Assembly (NCBI RefSeq): GCF_024124905.1
Contig: NZ_JAMXST010000006.1
Coordinates: 1-64,000, forward strand
Length of the DNA: 64,000 bases
From: Cellulosimicrobium cellulans
Lineage (GTDB): Bacteria > Actinomycetota > Actinomycetes > Actinomycetales > Cellulomonadaceae
Reading direction: 5' to 3'
Below are positions 25,481 to 34,567 of this stretch, one piece after another. The position numbers and the translations under genes were made by a program. Each line of letters starts with the position of its first letter. The stretch's first letter is position 1. The notes below the pieces were generated by a model. That model saw nothing but the letters and a program-made list of their open reading frames with translations. It searched no databases and had not been told where the DNA came from.

Positions 25481-28099
25481 TTACGGGTAGCTGACGACCT
25501 TCGCCGGGACGGTCTCGACGCCGCTGGCGCGGGGGCCGACGCCGTTGATGACGTGCTCGTACGTGCCCACCCCGCCGAGCGAGACGGTCAGCAGCGAGTG
25601 CATCCGCACGCCCGGGGTGACCGGGACCTCGAACCCGTTGTCGGAGACGATCGACGCGTCGGACGTGAACACGCAGTAGGAGCCCAGGCCCCAGGCCTCG
25701 TGGTGCTGCACGTGGTCCGCGACCTTGTACGCCGCCCACCCGCGGATGCCGTCGTGGTTCCACGCGGCCTGGTTCGGCGGGTCGTAGGGGAGCTCGTTCT
25801 GGTAGAAGATCGTGCGCCCCCGCTCGCCGTTCCACAGGGTGTTGTACTGCTGGTAGTGCTCGACGAAGAGCCCGTAGCCGTCGACGTCGTCGCCGTTGAC
25901 CACGAGGCCGTGGTCGGCGGTGTTGACGTCCCAGCCGATGCCCTCGCCGTGGTCGCCGCGCCACGACCAGATGTGGTCGACGATCGTGTCGTCCGCGTTG
26001 ATGACGATCGCGCTCTCCACCTTGCCCGCGTGGGCGCCGCCGACGCGCACGAACACGTCGTGGATCGAGATCGGGTCGTCCGCGTGGTCCGCGGTCGATC
26101 CCTCGGTGCCGACGGTGAGCATCGACGGGGACTCGGTCGCCCCGGCGTCGAACAGGAGGCTCGCGACGCGGACGCCGTCGACGTCGCCGACCTGGAGCGC
26201 GGTCTGCCCGGCGGTGGGCACGATCGTGGCGTAGCCGAGACCGAGCACGATCGTGTCGGCGCGGTTCACCTCGATCGTCTCGTCGAGCTCGTAGACGCCG
26301 GGCGTGAGCAGGAGGTGCAGGCCCTGGTCGAGCGCGGCGTTGATGTGCTCGGCGGTGTCGCCCGGGTGCGCGACGTAGAAGTCGTCGAGCGGGATCGACG
26401 TTCCGGGCGTGGAGCCGTTCTTCCACGTCGCGCCGCGCGTGCCCTCGCGCAGCGACGGGACGAAGACGGCGTAGTCGTCGCCGTCGAGGTAGAGGTACGG
26501 CTTCTCGCGGATCGTGCCCGTGGTGTCGAGCGTGGTGACGGCGGGCTCGGGGAACGTCGTCGGCGGGGCGTTCTCGGTGCCGGAGAACACCATGTTCCAC
26601 AGCGTGCCGTCCCAGCCGCCCGTGAGCGTCGAGTCGCGCGTGTACCACTGCTGCTGGGTGTAGCCCCGCACCTGGCCGTCGACGATCGAGTCGGCAGTGA
26701 AGCCGCCGGACGCCCACCCGTAGCGCGACGAGTGCAGCATGAGGTTGCCCTTGACGTGGATGCGACGCATGGGCGCCGCCTGCGAGACGGCCCAGCGCAT
26801 GTCGCCGCCGGTCGGGGTGACGGCGAGGTTCTCGATGGAGCGCCAGAAGTTCTGCGTCGCGTTCCCCTCGAACCACTCCGCGTCGGCCCAGACGCCGCCG
26901 GTGATGTTCACGTCGTCGGGGTTCTTGCCGAGGCCGTTGACCGCGGTGTTGAACCCGACGTTGACGTGCACCGGGTAGGTGCCGGGCTCGAAGAGGAACT
27001 GGTCGCGGCGCAGACCGAACTGGCTCTCCTCCTGCGCGGCGTACGCCGCGTCGACGGCGGCCTGGATCTGGTCGACCGGGGTACCGGGGCCGAACACGTG
27101 CACGTTCGGCCCGAGGTCCCCGCCGCCCTCGATCGGCTCGCCCGTGCCGGGGTTCGGTGTCCCGTCAGCCGTGGTCAGCACGCGCAGCTCCCAGATCGAG
27201 TAGCCCCACCCGGTCCCGCGCTCGGTGCCGACGAGCCGGACGTAGCGGCCCGAGCCGGTGACGTCGAGAACCTGCGTGCCGCCGGTCCCGTCGGTCACGG
27301 TGCGCAGCGTGCGCCACAGGGTGCCGTCGTCGGAGGTCTCGACGCGGAAGCCCTTGCCGTAGGCGCCCTCCCAGTCGATCTCGATCCCGCAGACGGGCTT
27401 GATCGCGCCCAGGTCGACCTGGAGCCACTGCGCGTCGGAGAAGTCGCTGCTCCAGCGCGTGTCGGCCTTGCCGTCCACGGCGAGGCCCGCGGCGTACGCG
27501 CCCTCGGTGGACGACGCCGTCGCCGCCTTCCCGAGCGCGGCGTTCGTCGTGCAGTCGTCGCCAGGCCCGCCCGGGTCGACCGTCCCGCCGTCGGTCCCGG
27601 GCGTGCCGAACACCTGGAGCTCCCACAGCGAGTAGCCGTAGCCGGTGCCGCGCTCGGTGCCGAGCAGGCGCACGTAGCGCCCTGTCCCGGACACGGGCAG
27701 CGTCTGCTGCCCCCCGGCACCGTCGGTGACGGTGCGCAGCGTGCGCCAGGTCGTGCCGTCGTCGGACGCCTCGATGCGGAAGCCCTTGCCGTAGGCGCCC
27801 TCCCAGCTCAGGGCGACGGACGAGAGCGTCGAGACCTGGCCGAGGTCCACCTGGAGCCACTGGCCCTCGGCGAACTCGCTGCCCCAGCGGGTGCTCAGGT
27901 CGCCGTCGACGGCCCGTGCGGCGGCGTAGTCGCCCTGCACGCTCGATGCTGTCGCGGGCTTGCCCTGGGAGAGGTTGACGGGTTCCGCCGCGGCCGCGAC
28001 GGGCGCGGCGGCCGCCACGAGCGGGGCCGCGACGCACGCCGCGGTCAGGCCCGCGGCGAGGGAGGCCAGGTGGTGCCTGGCCGGGGTTCGGAGGTGCAT
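25481..28099 (-). CDS. Secreted right-handed beta-helix protein with two discoidin (CBM32-like) domains
   Basis: This is an exported protein of 872 residues. A signal peptide (about 1-38) is followed by two F5/8-type C domains (about 40-175 and 195-330), each with the pattern GKxATASS...AVDG...TRW...WLQVDLG...YGYSxWELxVF. A repeat-rich domain follows (about 370-870) with the short beta-strand rhythm of a parallel beta-helix (FLFEPGTYPVHVNVGFNTAVNGLG, VESAIVINADDTIVDHIWSWRGDHGEGIGWDVN). Related actinobacterial proteins are often named by their discoidin domain only; a glycan hydrolase or lyase resembling the pectate-lyase-3/GH55 fold is likely. The start has AGGCAGGACC upstream. It is third in a cluster of discoidin proteins. 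Confidence 0.8.
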   Translation of the reverse strand: MHLRTPARHHLASLAAGLTAACVAAPLVAAAAPVAAAAEPVNLSQGKPATASSVQGDYAAARAVDGDLSTRWGSEFAEGQWLQVDLGQVSTLSSVALSWEGAYGKGFRIEASDDGTTWRTLRTVTDGAGGQQTLPVSGTGRYVRLLGTERGTGYGYSLWELQVFGTPGTDGGTVDPGGPGDDCTTNAALGKAATASSTEGAYAAGLAVDGKADTRWSSDFSDAQWLQVDLGAIKPVCGIEIDWEGAYGKGFRVETSDDGTLWRTLRTVTDGTGGTQVLDVTGSGRYVRLVGTERGTGWGYSIWELRVLTTADGTPNPGTGEPIEGGGDLGPNVHVFGPGTPVDQIQAAVDAAYAAQEESQFGLRRDQFLFEPGTYPVHVNVGFNTAVNGLGKNPDDVNITGGVWADAEWFEGNATQNFWRSIENLAVTPTGGDMRWAVSQAAPMRRIHVKGNLMLHSSRYGWASGGFTADSIVDGQVRGYTQQQWYTRDSTLTGGWDGTLWNMVFSGTENAPPTTFPEPAVTTLDTTGTIREKPYLYLDGDDYAVFVPSLREGTRGATWKNGSTPGTSIPLDDFYVAHPGDTAEHINAALDQGLHLLLTPGVYELDETIEVNRADTIVLGLGYATIVPTAGQTALQVGDVDGVRVASLLFDAGATESPSMLTVGTEGSTADHADDPISIHDVFVRVGGAHAGKVESAIVINADDTIVDHIWSWRGDHGEGIGWDVNTADHGLVVNGDDVDGYGLFVEHYQQYNTLWNGERGRTIFYQNELPYDPPNQAAWNHDGIRGWAAYKVADHVQHHEAWGLGSYCVFTSDASIVSDNGFEVPVTPGVRMHSLLTVSLGGVGTYEHVINGVGPRASGVETVPAKVVSYP

Positions 28100-28148
28100 G
28101 GTCCTGCCTTCTTCGGTCGGTGGGCCGTGCCGGGGCACGGCCGTGCCC

Positions 28149-28186
28149 CGGGTGCGGCGCCGTCGTGGTCGACGACGCCGCACCCG
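28149..28186 (-). terminator. Hairpin after the DUF1996 gene
   Basis: GGGTGCGGCG (28150-28159) and CGCCGCACCC (28176-28185) form a strong GC stem, extended inside by CGTCGT/ACGACG. It lies between the stop at 28202 and the next gene start at 28099 and probably reduces read-through between the two secreted-protein genes. Confidence 0.55.
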
Positions 28187-28201
28187 TCGGGCGGTGGAGT
28201 G

Positions 28202-29611
28202 TCAGCCGACGAGCTGGTAGTTCTCGTCGAGCACGGTGCCGCGGTGCGGCTTGTAGAGGTCGTACCCGCGGGGGTTGCACTGGAGCCCGCCGTTGATGCA
28301 GTGCTCCACGAGGCGCTCCAGCACCTCGGGCTCCCAGCCGTTGATGAAGTCGTAGTGCCACGACTGGTCGGAGCCGCTGACGAGCCGCACGTCGGACATG
28401 TCACCGCTGACGGGCCACGCGATCTTGAACTCGATCATCGGGACCGCGATCGGGTGCGTCATGGGGCACTGCCCGTCCACGGGGTACGCCATGTGCGCGC
28501 CGTGGCCCATGTGCGCCGAGGCGTCGGGGGACAGGTGCATGCCGTCCCAGCAGCTCGGCGCCTGGTAGCGGATGTTGAGCTCGGTGCCCTCGGGGCAGTA
28601 CGCCGGGATGTCCCAGCTCTTCGAGATGTCGCCGCACTCCCAGCCCTCGACGGCGCCCGGCGCGGTCCGGAACTCGTCGTACGTCGCCATCATGTCGCCC
28701 GCGACGAACCGCAGGCCGGGCGGGAAGGGCTTGACCTTCGTGTAGTCGTCGATCCCCGACTTGTAGTAGATCGTCATGGGGATGTCGGGCTCGATCGGGA
28801 CGCCGTTCTTCTCGATCGCCGGGAACCAGTAGGACGAGTGGTCCTGCGGGACGGTGCAGGTCGACTCGGTGTCCTCGAACAGGTCCTCGGGCACCGTGAA
28901 CGCGTCGGTCACGCGGTTGCCGACGAACGTGTGCAGGTGCGACTTCCCCGGCTGACCCGGGAAGACGATCGGGTCGTCGGGCAGGAAGTGCGAGAACGAG
29001 CAGTTCGCCTGGAACTCGTGGTGCGTGACCTCGTCGTCCCACTCCGGCGGCTCCTCGGGGTCCGGCGCGTCGCCGTCGCCGAACACCTGGAGCTCGTACA
29101 GCGAGTAGCCGTACTGGGTGCCGCGCTCGGTGCCGACGACCTGGACGTAGCGTCCCGTCACGTCGACGTCGAACGACTGCACGCCGCCCGTCCCGTCGAC
29201 GACGGTCGCGACGGTCGTCCAGGACTGCCCGTCCTGCGACACCTGGACCGTGAAGTCCTTGCCGTACGCGGCCTCCCAGTCGAGGACGACGCGGTCGAGG
29301 TCGTGCGGCTCGCCGAGGTCGACGCGGAGCCACTGGTCGTCGCTCGGCTGGCTCGCCCAACGGGTGGACCGGTCGCCGTCGACCGCGAACCGGGGCCCCA
29401 GGCCGCCGGACTCGGAGCTCGACGCCGCCGTCAGCGCGCCCTGGGAGAGCAGGGTGTCCGGGGCGGCCGCGGCGCTCGTCGTGACGACCACCGAGGTCGA
29501 CGCGACGAGGACGCCGGTCATCGTCGCGGCGATCCGGCGTCGGCGCGTCCCGGGGCGGCGGATGCCGTGCCGGGGAGGCGATAGCGTGGTGGTGCGTGTC
29601 GTGCCGTGCAT
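28202..29611 (-). CDS. Secreted DUF1996 protein with discoidin domain
   Basis: This 469-residue exported protein has an Arg-rich signal peptide (about 1-50), one F5/8-type C domain (about 52-180; LSQGALTAASSSE ... YGYSLYELQVF) and a DUF1996 domain (about 195-465). DUF1996 hallmarks are FQANCSFSHFLPDDPIVFPGQPGKSHLHTFVGN, PSCWDGMHL, HMAYP and YDLYKPH. DUF1996 proteins occur mainly in fungi and actinobacteria, are secreted and have no established reaction; the conserved His/Asp/Cys residues suggest a metal or disulfide-stabilised enzyme. The ATG at 29611 follows AAGGAGGAAG. It sits between two other discoidin proteins under one LacI region. Confidence 0.85.
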   Translation of the reverse strand: MHGTTRTTTLSPPRHGIRRPGTRRRRIAATMTGVLVASTSVVVTTSAAAAPDTLLSQGALTAASSSESGGLGPRFAVDGDRSTRWASQPSDDQWLRVDLGEPHDLDRVVLDWEAAYGKDFTVQVSQDGQSWTTVATVVDGTGGVQSFDVDVTGRYVQVVGTERGTQYGYSLYELQVFGDGDAPDPEEPPEWDDEVTHHEFQANCSFSHFLPDDPIVFPGQPGKSHLHTFVGNRVTDAFTVPEDLFEDTESTCTVPQDHSSYWFPAIEKNGVPIEPDIPMTIYYKSGIDDYTKVKPFPPGLRFVAGDMMATYDEFRTAPGAVEGWECGDISKSWDIPAYCPEGTELNIRYQAPSCWDGMHLSPDASAHMGHGAHMAYPVDGQCPMTHPIAVPMIEFKIAWPVSGDMSDVRLVSGSDQSWHYDFINGWEPEVLERLVEHCINGGLQCNPRGYDLYKPHRGTVLDENYQLVG

Positions 29612-29715
29612 GCTTCCTCCTTCGAGGTCGTCGCGCGCTGCGGAGCCTCTCGGGCAGGAGCGCGCGACGCTGCGCGGATGATGGGCACGCCCGGCGTCTG
29701 TCACCGGGCGCCGTG

Positions 29716-29749
29716 CCGGGTGGGGGCGGTTGCCGCCGCCCCCACCCGG
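29716..29749 (-). terminator. Strong hairpin after the GH2-like gene
   Basis: CCGGGTGGGGGCGG (29716-29729) faces CCGCCCCCACCCGG (29736-29749), a perfect 14-bp stem, just after the stop codon at 29763. There is no obvious T-run, as is common in this GC range. Confidence 0.65.
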
Positions 29750-29762
29750 ACGTCTGTGGGTG

Positions 29763-32036
29763 TCAGCGCTGGTAGACGCCGAGCTCGAACAGGGAGTAGC
29801 CCCACGCGGTGCCGCGCGCGTCGAGCTGGAGCCGCACGTAGCGGCCGGTACCCGCGACGTCGAGGCTGTCGACCCCGCCGTCGCCGTCGGTCACCGTGCG
29901 GACCGTCGTCCAGGACTGCCCGTCGTTCGAGGTCTGGATCCGGTAGGCCTTGCCGAACGCCGTCTCCCAGACGAGCTGGACGTGCTGGAACGCCTGGACC
30001 GAGCCGAGGTCGACCGTCAGCCACTCGTCGTCGTTCCAGCTGCTCGCCCAGCGCGTGCTCTGGTCGCCGTCGGTCGCCTGGCCGGGGGACCAGTTGCCGT
30101 TCCAGGGGTCGAAGCTCGACGCCGTCGTGGTCTTGCCCTCCGCGATGTTCGTCCCGGCGACGGGCGGCGCCACGACGCGGAACGAGCGCGTCTCGACCCC
30201 GACGTTCCCCTTCCCGTCCTCGGCCCACACGTAGAGCTTCCACACGCCGAGCCGCGAGGGCGCGGTGACCGAGAACGTCCCCGGGCCCGTGCTCGTGAGC
30301 TCGGTCCAGGCGAGGCCGCCGGCGCCGTCGATGTACTTGCTGTTGAAGAACGCGACGTAGTTGATCGGGTCGCCGTCGGGGTCGGTCGCGGCGAGGTCGA
30401 CGTCCAGCGTGGCGCCGGCGGTCACGGACGTCGAGCCCGGGATCGCCATGCCGGTGATGCGCGGCGCCGTGTTCATGCCCGTGAGGTCGACGCCCCACGT
30501 CTTGGCGATCGCGTGGTAGCCGAGGCGCTTGTTGTTGCCGGGCGTGACGTTGAACCACACCCCGCCGAAGTCGCCCTCGACGCCGTAGTGGAAGAACGTC
30601 GCGCCGAGCGCCTTGCCCTCGTGCTCCATGAGGCACTTCCAGGACAGCGGCAGCGCGCGGCTCTTCTCGATGTCGGTGGGCTCGTCCGGGACGCCGTTCA
30701 CGTCGTCGGGGACCTCCCACTCGCCGGCCGCGCCGCCCTCGGTGAGGACGTACGGCTTCCCGTAGTCCCCGGCCTCCCACGCCGCGGCGATGCTGCACAC
30801 GTCGCCGTACGCGTTGATGGAGAGCAGGTCCAGGTCGGGCGCGTGGTCGCGGATGTACGGCCACGCGCCGGTCCACGCGTCGGTGTTCGACGTCGGGTGG
30901 TTCGGGTCGATCGCGTGGATCGCGACGCTCACCTCGTTGACGAACGACGCGTAGGCGTTGCGGATCTCCTCGAGGTCCGTGCCGGAGTAGCAGTTCTGCA
31001 GGCCGAGGATCGCCTCGTTGCCGATGTTCCACATGAGCACGGCCGGGTGGTCCTTGTACTCCTGGACCCAGCGCAGGATGTCGGCCTTGGTGTCGTTCTT
31101 GTACGTCGTGTCGGTGCGGTAGTCGATGCAGCCGCCCGAGCCCGGGCCGCCGCCGGGCATGAGCCAGAAGCCCGCGATGACGCGGACGTCGTGCGCGGCC
31201 GCGGCGTCGAAGATGGCGCGCGAGTCGGCGCCCGTGCCCCAGGTGCGGGTCGTGTTGCCGTTGATGTCGGCGAGGCCCTGCATGCGCGGCCCGGTCTCCT
31301 CGGCGCTCGTGCCGCCCCACGTGAACCCGCGCACCGTGTACGGCTGCCCGTCCACCTGGAGGTCCCAGTCGCCGTTCCCGCCGACGACCTCGACGACGCT
31401 CGGCCCCGAGTCCTTGACCGGCACCGTCGGGTGGCCGGGGTGCACGTAGTCGGGGAACGGGTCGGTCGGGTCACCGGGGTCGGTCGGGTCGACCGGCCCC
31501 GAGCCGCCCGCCTCGCCGAACACGCGGAACTCGTAGAGCGAGTGGCCGTAGCCGCCCGGGCGGGCGGTCGACAGGACGCGCACGTACCGCCCCTCGCCGT
31601 CGACGTCGAGCACGTCGGTGCCGCCGTCGCCCTGGGTCGTGGAGTAGAGCGTGCGCCAGGCGGAGGCGTCGTCGGAGACCTGGACCTGGTAGGCCGACGA
31701 GTAGGCGCCCTCCCAGACGAGCTCCACACGGTCGACGCTCGCGTCCTGCTCCAGGTCGACCTGGAGCCACTGGGGGTCGCTCCAGGCGCTGGACCAGCGC
31801 GTGCCGAGGTCGCCGTCGACGGCGTTGCCCGCGGCGTACCCGGCCCAGTCGTCCTGGACGGACGACGCGGTGGCGGGCTTGCCCTGGGACAGGAGCACCG
31901 GCTCGGCGCTCGCGGTCGTCGCCGGCACGACCAGCGCCGCACCCGCGAGGGCGCCGGAGGCCAGCGTCGCGAGCGCGGCGCGAGCCGCTCGGCGTCTGCG
32001 GGGCCGCCCGGGGGCGGTGGGGGATGTGGTGCGCAT
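29763..32036 (-). CDS. Secreted GH2-like TIM-barrel glycosidase flanked by discoidin domains
   Basis: This exported protein of 757 residues has a signal peptide (about 1-44), a discoidin domain (about 46-175) and a Pro/Asp/Thr linker. A TIM barrel (about 210-510) like the catalytic barrel of GH2 or GH72-type enzymes comes next, then an Ig-like domain (about 515-605; ATDPDGDPINYVAFFNSK) and a second discoidin domain (about 615-757). Candidate catalytic residues are Glu341 in MWNIGNEAILG and Glu433 in YVLTEGGAAG. The substrate is unknown; a beta-glucan or similar polymer is plausible. The start has GGAGAGG upstream. It is the promoter-proximal gene of the discoidin cluster and divergent from a LacI gene. 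Confidence 0.8.
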   Translation of the reverse strand: MRTTSPTAPGRPRRRRAARAALATLASGALAGAALVVPATTASAEPVLLSQGKPATASSVQDDWAGYAAGNAVDGDLGTRWSSAWSDPQWLQVDLEQDASVDRVELVWEGAYSSAYQVQVSDDASAWRTLYSTTQGDGGTDVLDVDGEGRYVRVLSTARPGGYGHSLYEFRVFGEAGGSGPVDPTDPGDPTDPFPDYVHPGHPTVPVKDSGPSVVEVVGGNGDWDLQVDGQPYTVRGFTWGGTSAEETGPRMQGLADINGNTTRTWGTGADSRAIFDAAAAHDVRVIAGFWLMPGGGPGSGGCIDYRTDTTYKNDTKADILRWVQEYKDHPAVLMWNIGNEAILGLQNCYSGTDLEEIRNAYASFVNEVSVAIHAIDPNHPTSNTDAWTGAWPYIRDHAPDLDLLSINAYGDVCSIAAAWEAGDYGKPYVLTEGGAAGEWEVPDDVNGVPDEPTDIEKSRALPLSWKCLMEHEGKALGATFFHYGVEGDFGGVWFNVTPGNNKRLGYHAIAKTWGVDLTGMNTAPRITGMAIPGSTSVTAGATLDVDLAATDPDGDPINYVAFFNSKYIDGAGGLAWTELTSTGPGTFSVTAPSRLGVWKLYVWAEDGKGNVGVETRSFRVVAPPVAGTNIAEGKTTTASSFDPWNGNWSPGQATDGDQSTRWASSWNDDEWLTVDLGSVQAFQHVQLVWETAFGKAYRIQTSNDGQSWTTVRTVTDGDGGVDSLDVAGTGRYVRLQLDARGTAWGYSLFELGVYQR

Positions 32037-32144
32037 CGTGTTCGTCTACCTCTCCGTCCGCCCCAGGTCGGCGTCGACCCGGGGCACAGTTCGTCGTCGA
32101 GCCGTGCCCCCAGCCGCGGCGCCGCGGCTGAGGTGTGAAGCAGG

Positions 32145-32159
32145 GAGAGCGCTCTTACC
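32145..32159. promoter_or_regulatory. Operator GAGAGCGCTCTTACC
   Basis: It contains the perfect 10-bp palindrome AGAGCGCTCT with the central GC/CG of LacI sites. It lies 109 bp upstream of the GH2-like gene. The same 15-mer with one change occurs at 32326-32340. Confidence 0.7.
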
Positions 32160-32325
32160 CGAGGCCCGAGTTTTCACCCGCTCGCGAGGGCTGTCAAGCG
32201 CAGGACCCTCTCGAGACGACGGGAATAACGGTATAAATGCCACGAAAACGGGCGCTAACTCTGACAAACTGGTCAGTAAGAAATGTCCCGCCAGCACGGG
32301 GCGCGGGCAGGACCGACCGCGGCAG

Positions 32326-32340
32326 GAAAGCGCTCTTACC
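32326..32340. promoter_or_regulatory. Operator GAAAGCGCTCTTACC
   Basis: This second site matches 14 of 15 bases of the first and lies 181 bp away, 19 bp before the LacI start codon. That position suggests negative autoregulation. Confidence 0.7.
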
Positions 32341-32358
32341 CCTGCTATCGTCGGGAGC

Positions 32359-33405
32359 GTGAGCGAGGACGTGCAGCACCGGGCGCCGACGCTCGACGAC
32401 GTCGCCCGGGTGGCCGGCGTGTCGCGCGCGACGGTCTCGCGCGTCGTCAACGGCAAGCGCAAGGTCGCGCCCGCCGTCCAGGAGGTCGTCCTGGAGGCCG
32501 TGGCGACCACGGGCTACGTGCCCAACCGGGCCGCGCGCTCGCTCGTCACGCGCCGCACGGGGACGGTCGCCGTCGTGGTCTCCGGCGCCGAGCCGGCCCC
32601 CGACGACGGGCTGCACCTCCCGCGCCTGCTCGCCGACCCGTTCTTCGGCCGCGTCGTGGGGTCGTTCGTGCGGTCCCTGCGTCCCCACGACGTCCACCCC
32701 GTGCTCATGCTCGCCGACGGCGACGAGGCGAGGCGGCAGGTCGTGTCGTACCTCCGGTTCGGCAACGCCGACGGCGCGCTCCTGGTCTCCACCCACGCCG
32801 ACGACCCGCTCCCCGAGCAGCTCCTGGCCACGGGCAGACCCACGGTGCTCTTCGCCCGGCCGCCGCGGCCCCTCCCGGTGAGCTACGTCGACGTCGCGAA
32901 CGCCGACGGCGCACGGCTCGCCGCGCACCACCTGCTGGACCGCGGCTGCCGGACGGTCGGCGTCGTCTCGGGGCCCCTCGACGTGCTCGCTGCCCGCGAC
33001 CGCCTCGACGGTTTCCGCGACGCGATGGCGCGGCGGGGGCACGCGTACGTGCCGAGCGTCGAGGGCAACTTCACGGTCGAGAGCGGCGAGGCCGCGATGC
33101 TCGAGCTGCTGCGCGCCGCACCGGGGCTCGACGGCGTCTTCGTCTCGAACGACGTCATGGCGCAGGGCGCGGTCCACGCGCTGCGCGAGCAGGGCCGTCG
33201 GGTGCCGGACGACGTCGCCGTCGTGGGGTTCGACGACAGCCCCGCCGGCACGCTCACGCGCCCGGCCCTGACCACGGTGCGGCAGCCCGTGGAGGAGATG
33301 GCGGCCGAGATGGCGCGCCTCCTGCTGGAGCAGGTCGAGACCGGCGAGCCGCGGGTCACGTCGCGGATCTTCGACCCCGTACTCGTCGTGCGGGACTCGG
33401 CCTAG
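32359..33405 (+). CDS. LacI-family repressor of the discoidin-protein cluster
   Basis: This 348-residue repressor has a helix-turn-helix near residue 10 (PTLDDVARVAGVSRATVSRVVNGKRKV), a hinge with YVPNRAARSLVTRRTG and an effector domain (FFGRVVGSFVRSLRPHDVHPVLML, DGVFVSNDVMAQGAVHAL, AVVGFDDSPAGTLTRPALTTVRQP). The GTG at 32359 is chosen from the conserved N-terminus and the weak GGGAG upstream. Two almost identical AGAGCGCTCT operators in the divergent region make it the probable regulator of the three secreted proteins at 25481-32036. Confidence 0.88.
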   Translation: MSEDVQHRAPTLDDVARVAGVSRATVSRVVNGKRKVAPAVQEVVLEAVATTGYVPNRAARSLVTRRTGTVAVVVSGAEPAPDDGLHLPRLLADPFFGRVVGSFVRSLRPHDVHPVLMLADGDEARRQVVSYLRFGNADGALLVSTHADDPLPEQLLATGRPTVLFARPPRPLPVSYVDVANADGARLAAHHLLDRGCRTVGVVSGPLDVLAARDRLDGFRDAMARRGHAYVPSVEGNFTVESGEAAMLELLRAAPGLDGVFVSNDVMAQGAVHALREQGRRVPDDVAVVGFDDSPAGTLTRPALTTVRQPVEEMAAEMARLLLEQVETGEPRVTSRIFDPVLVVRDSA

Positions 33406-33518
33406 ACCGGCGCATGTCACGATGCCAGGGCGCTCGTGCTCGCCGAACCACCCTCTCGTCCCGACGCGCAGCGACGCTCGGCCGACGCCGTGCGCCGGTC
33501 AATCGAACGTGACGCCTG

Positions 33519-34436
33519 TCAGCTCCTCCGAGACGGACCAGAGGGCGCGGCTCCCGCGGGGTCGCGTAGCGGGGCCCAGAGCTTCTGCTCCCCGGGCGGT
33601 CCGCCGGCGTTGCCCGGCCACTGCGGTCCGTAGAAGGCACCACTCTTCGCGTCGGGGGACGTCGCGGCCATGAGAGCGGGCAGGGCTGCCGTCTGCGTCG
33701 TCCCGACGAGCAGTCCGTGCGAGGACAGCCACTCGATCATGCGTCGGCCACGTGTCGCGGAGTCACGGGCGAGCTCGGGCCGTGCTGCGAGCAGGCTCGT
33801 CGGGGCGACACCGGGATGGGAGACGTTGCTCGTGATGCCCCAGTCCTGTGCCGTGCTGCGCCGGTCGAGCTCGAGCGCGAACAGCCCGACGGAGATCTTC
33901 GACTGCCGGTAGGCGCCCATCCCGTCGTAGCCCTGCTGCCACTGGAGGTCGTCCCAGCGGATCCTGCCGCTGCGTGCGGCGACGCTCGCCTGCGACGTCA
34001 CCCGGGCCTGCCCGGTCCGCAGGAGCGGGAGGAGGTGGCCGGTGAGGGCGAAGTGGCCGAGGTGGTTGGTCCCGAACTGCAGCTCGAACTCGTCGGTGGT
34101 GACCTGCCGTGTGGGCGGTGTCATGACGCCGGCGTTGTTGACGAGCAGGTGGATCGGCTGCCCCTCGTCGAGCAGCGTCTGCGAGAACGAGGACACGGAG
34201 GTGAGGGAGGACAGGTCCATCTCACGCAGCGTCAGGCGAGCTGTGGGGTGTCCGGCTCGGATCCGCGCCGCCGCGGCCGCGCCCTTGTGCGGGTTGCGGA
34301 CCGGCATGACGACGTCGGCCCCGGCGGCGGCGAGCCGGGTCGCGATCTGGAGACCGACGCCGTCGCTCGCGCCGGTGACGACGGCGCGCCGACCCGTGAG
34401 GTCGGGGACGGTGATCTCGTGGCTCGTGCGGGGCAT
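33519..34436 (-). CDS. Short-chain dehydrogenase/reductase
   Basis: This 305-residue SDR has the cofactor motif [19 protein letters not shown] near residue 20, NNAGVM near residue 95 and the catalytic Tyr-x-x-x-Lys in [17 protein letters not shown]. The sequence resembles the retinol-dehydrogenase-like and protochlorophyllide-reductase-like SDRs ([19 protein letters not shown]), which act on small carbonyl compounds. The catalytic Ser is in [13 protein letters not shown]. The ATG at 34436 follows GAGGAGT. It is divergent from an MmyB-type regulator, the standard arrangement in which that regulator controls the SDR. Confidence 0.88.
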   Translation of the reverse strand: MPRTSHEITVPDLTGRRAVVTGASDGVGLQIATRLAAAGADVVMPVRNPHKGAAAAARIRAGHPTARLTLREMDLSSLTSVSSFSQTLLDEGQPIHLLVNNAGVMTPPTRQVTTDEFELQFGTNHLGHFALTGHLLPLLRTGQARVTSQASVAARSGRIRWDDLQWQQGYDGMGAYRQSKISVGLFALELDRRSTAQDWGITSNVSHPGVAPTSLLAARPELARDSATRGRRMIEWLSSHGLLVGTTQTAALPALMAATSPDAKSGAFYGPQWPGNAGGPPGEQKLWAPLRDPAGAAPSGPSRRS

Positions 34437-34567
34437 GAAGACTCCTCGTTGCTGGACGCGGTCGGGCGCGCGGCGGACGGCCCAGGCCAGGTTCACCCAG
34501 GCGCAGCACGCTATCCACGGCCTGATGATCCGTGGCTCGGCAGCCCCAGGCACGTGACGATGGACCC

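Larger units (their letters stand above)
32037..32358. other. 322-bp divergent promoter region with paired operators
   Basis: No gene is seen. The region separates the GH2-like gene from its LacI neighbour and holds the two operators at 32145 and 32326. The stretch 32210-32285 is unusually AT-rich for this genome (GGGAATAACGGTATAAATGCC and following) and is the likely location of promoters in both directions. Confidence 0.55.

Noticed and set aside
25364-29584. Very long plus-strand open frame of about 1400 codons
   Set aside because: It is antisense to three secreted proteins with clear domains; its translation is Arg/Val/Asp-rich low complexity, the typical mirror of high-GC genes.
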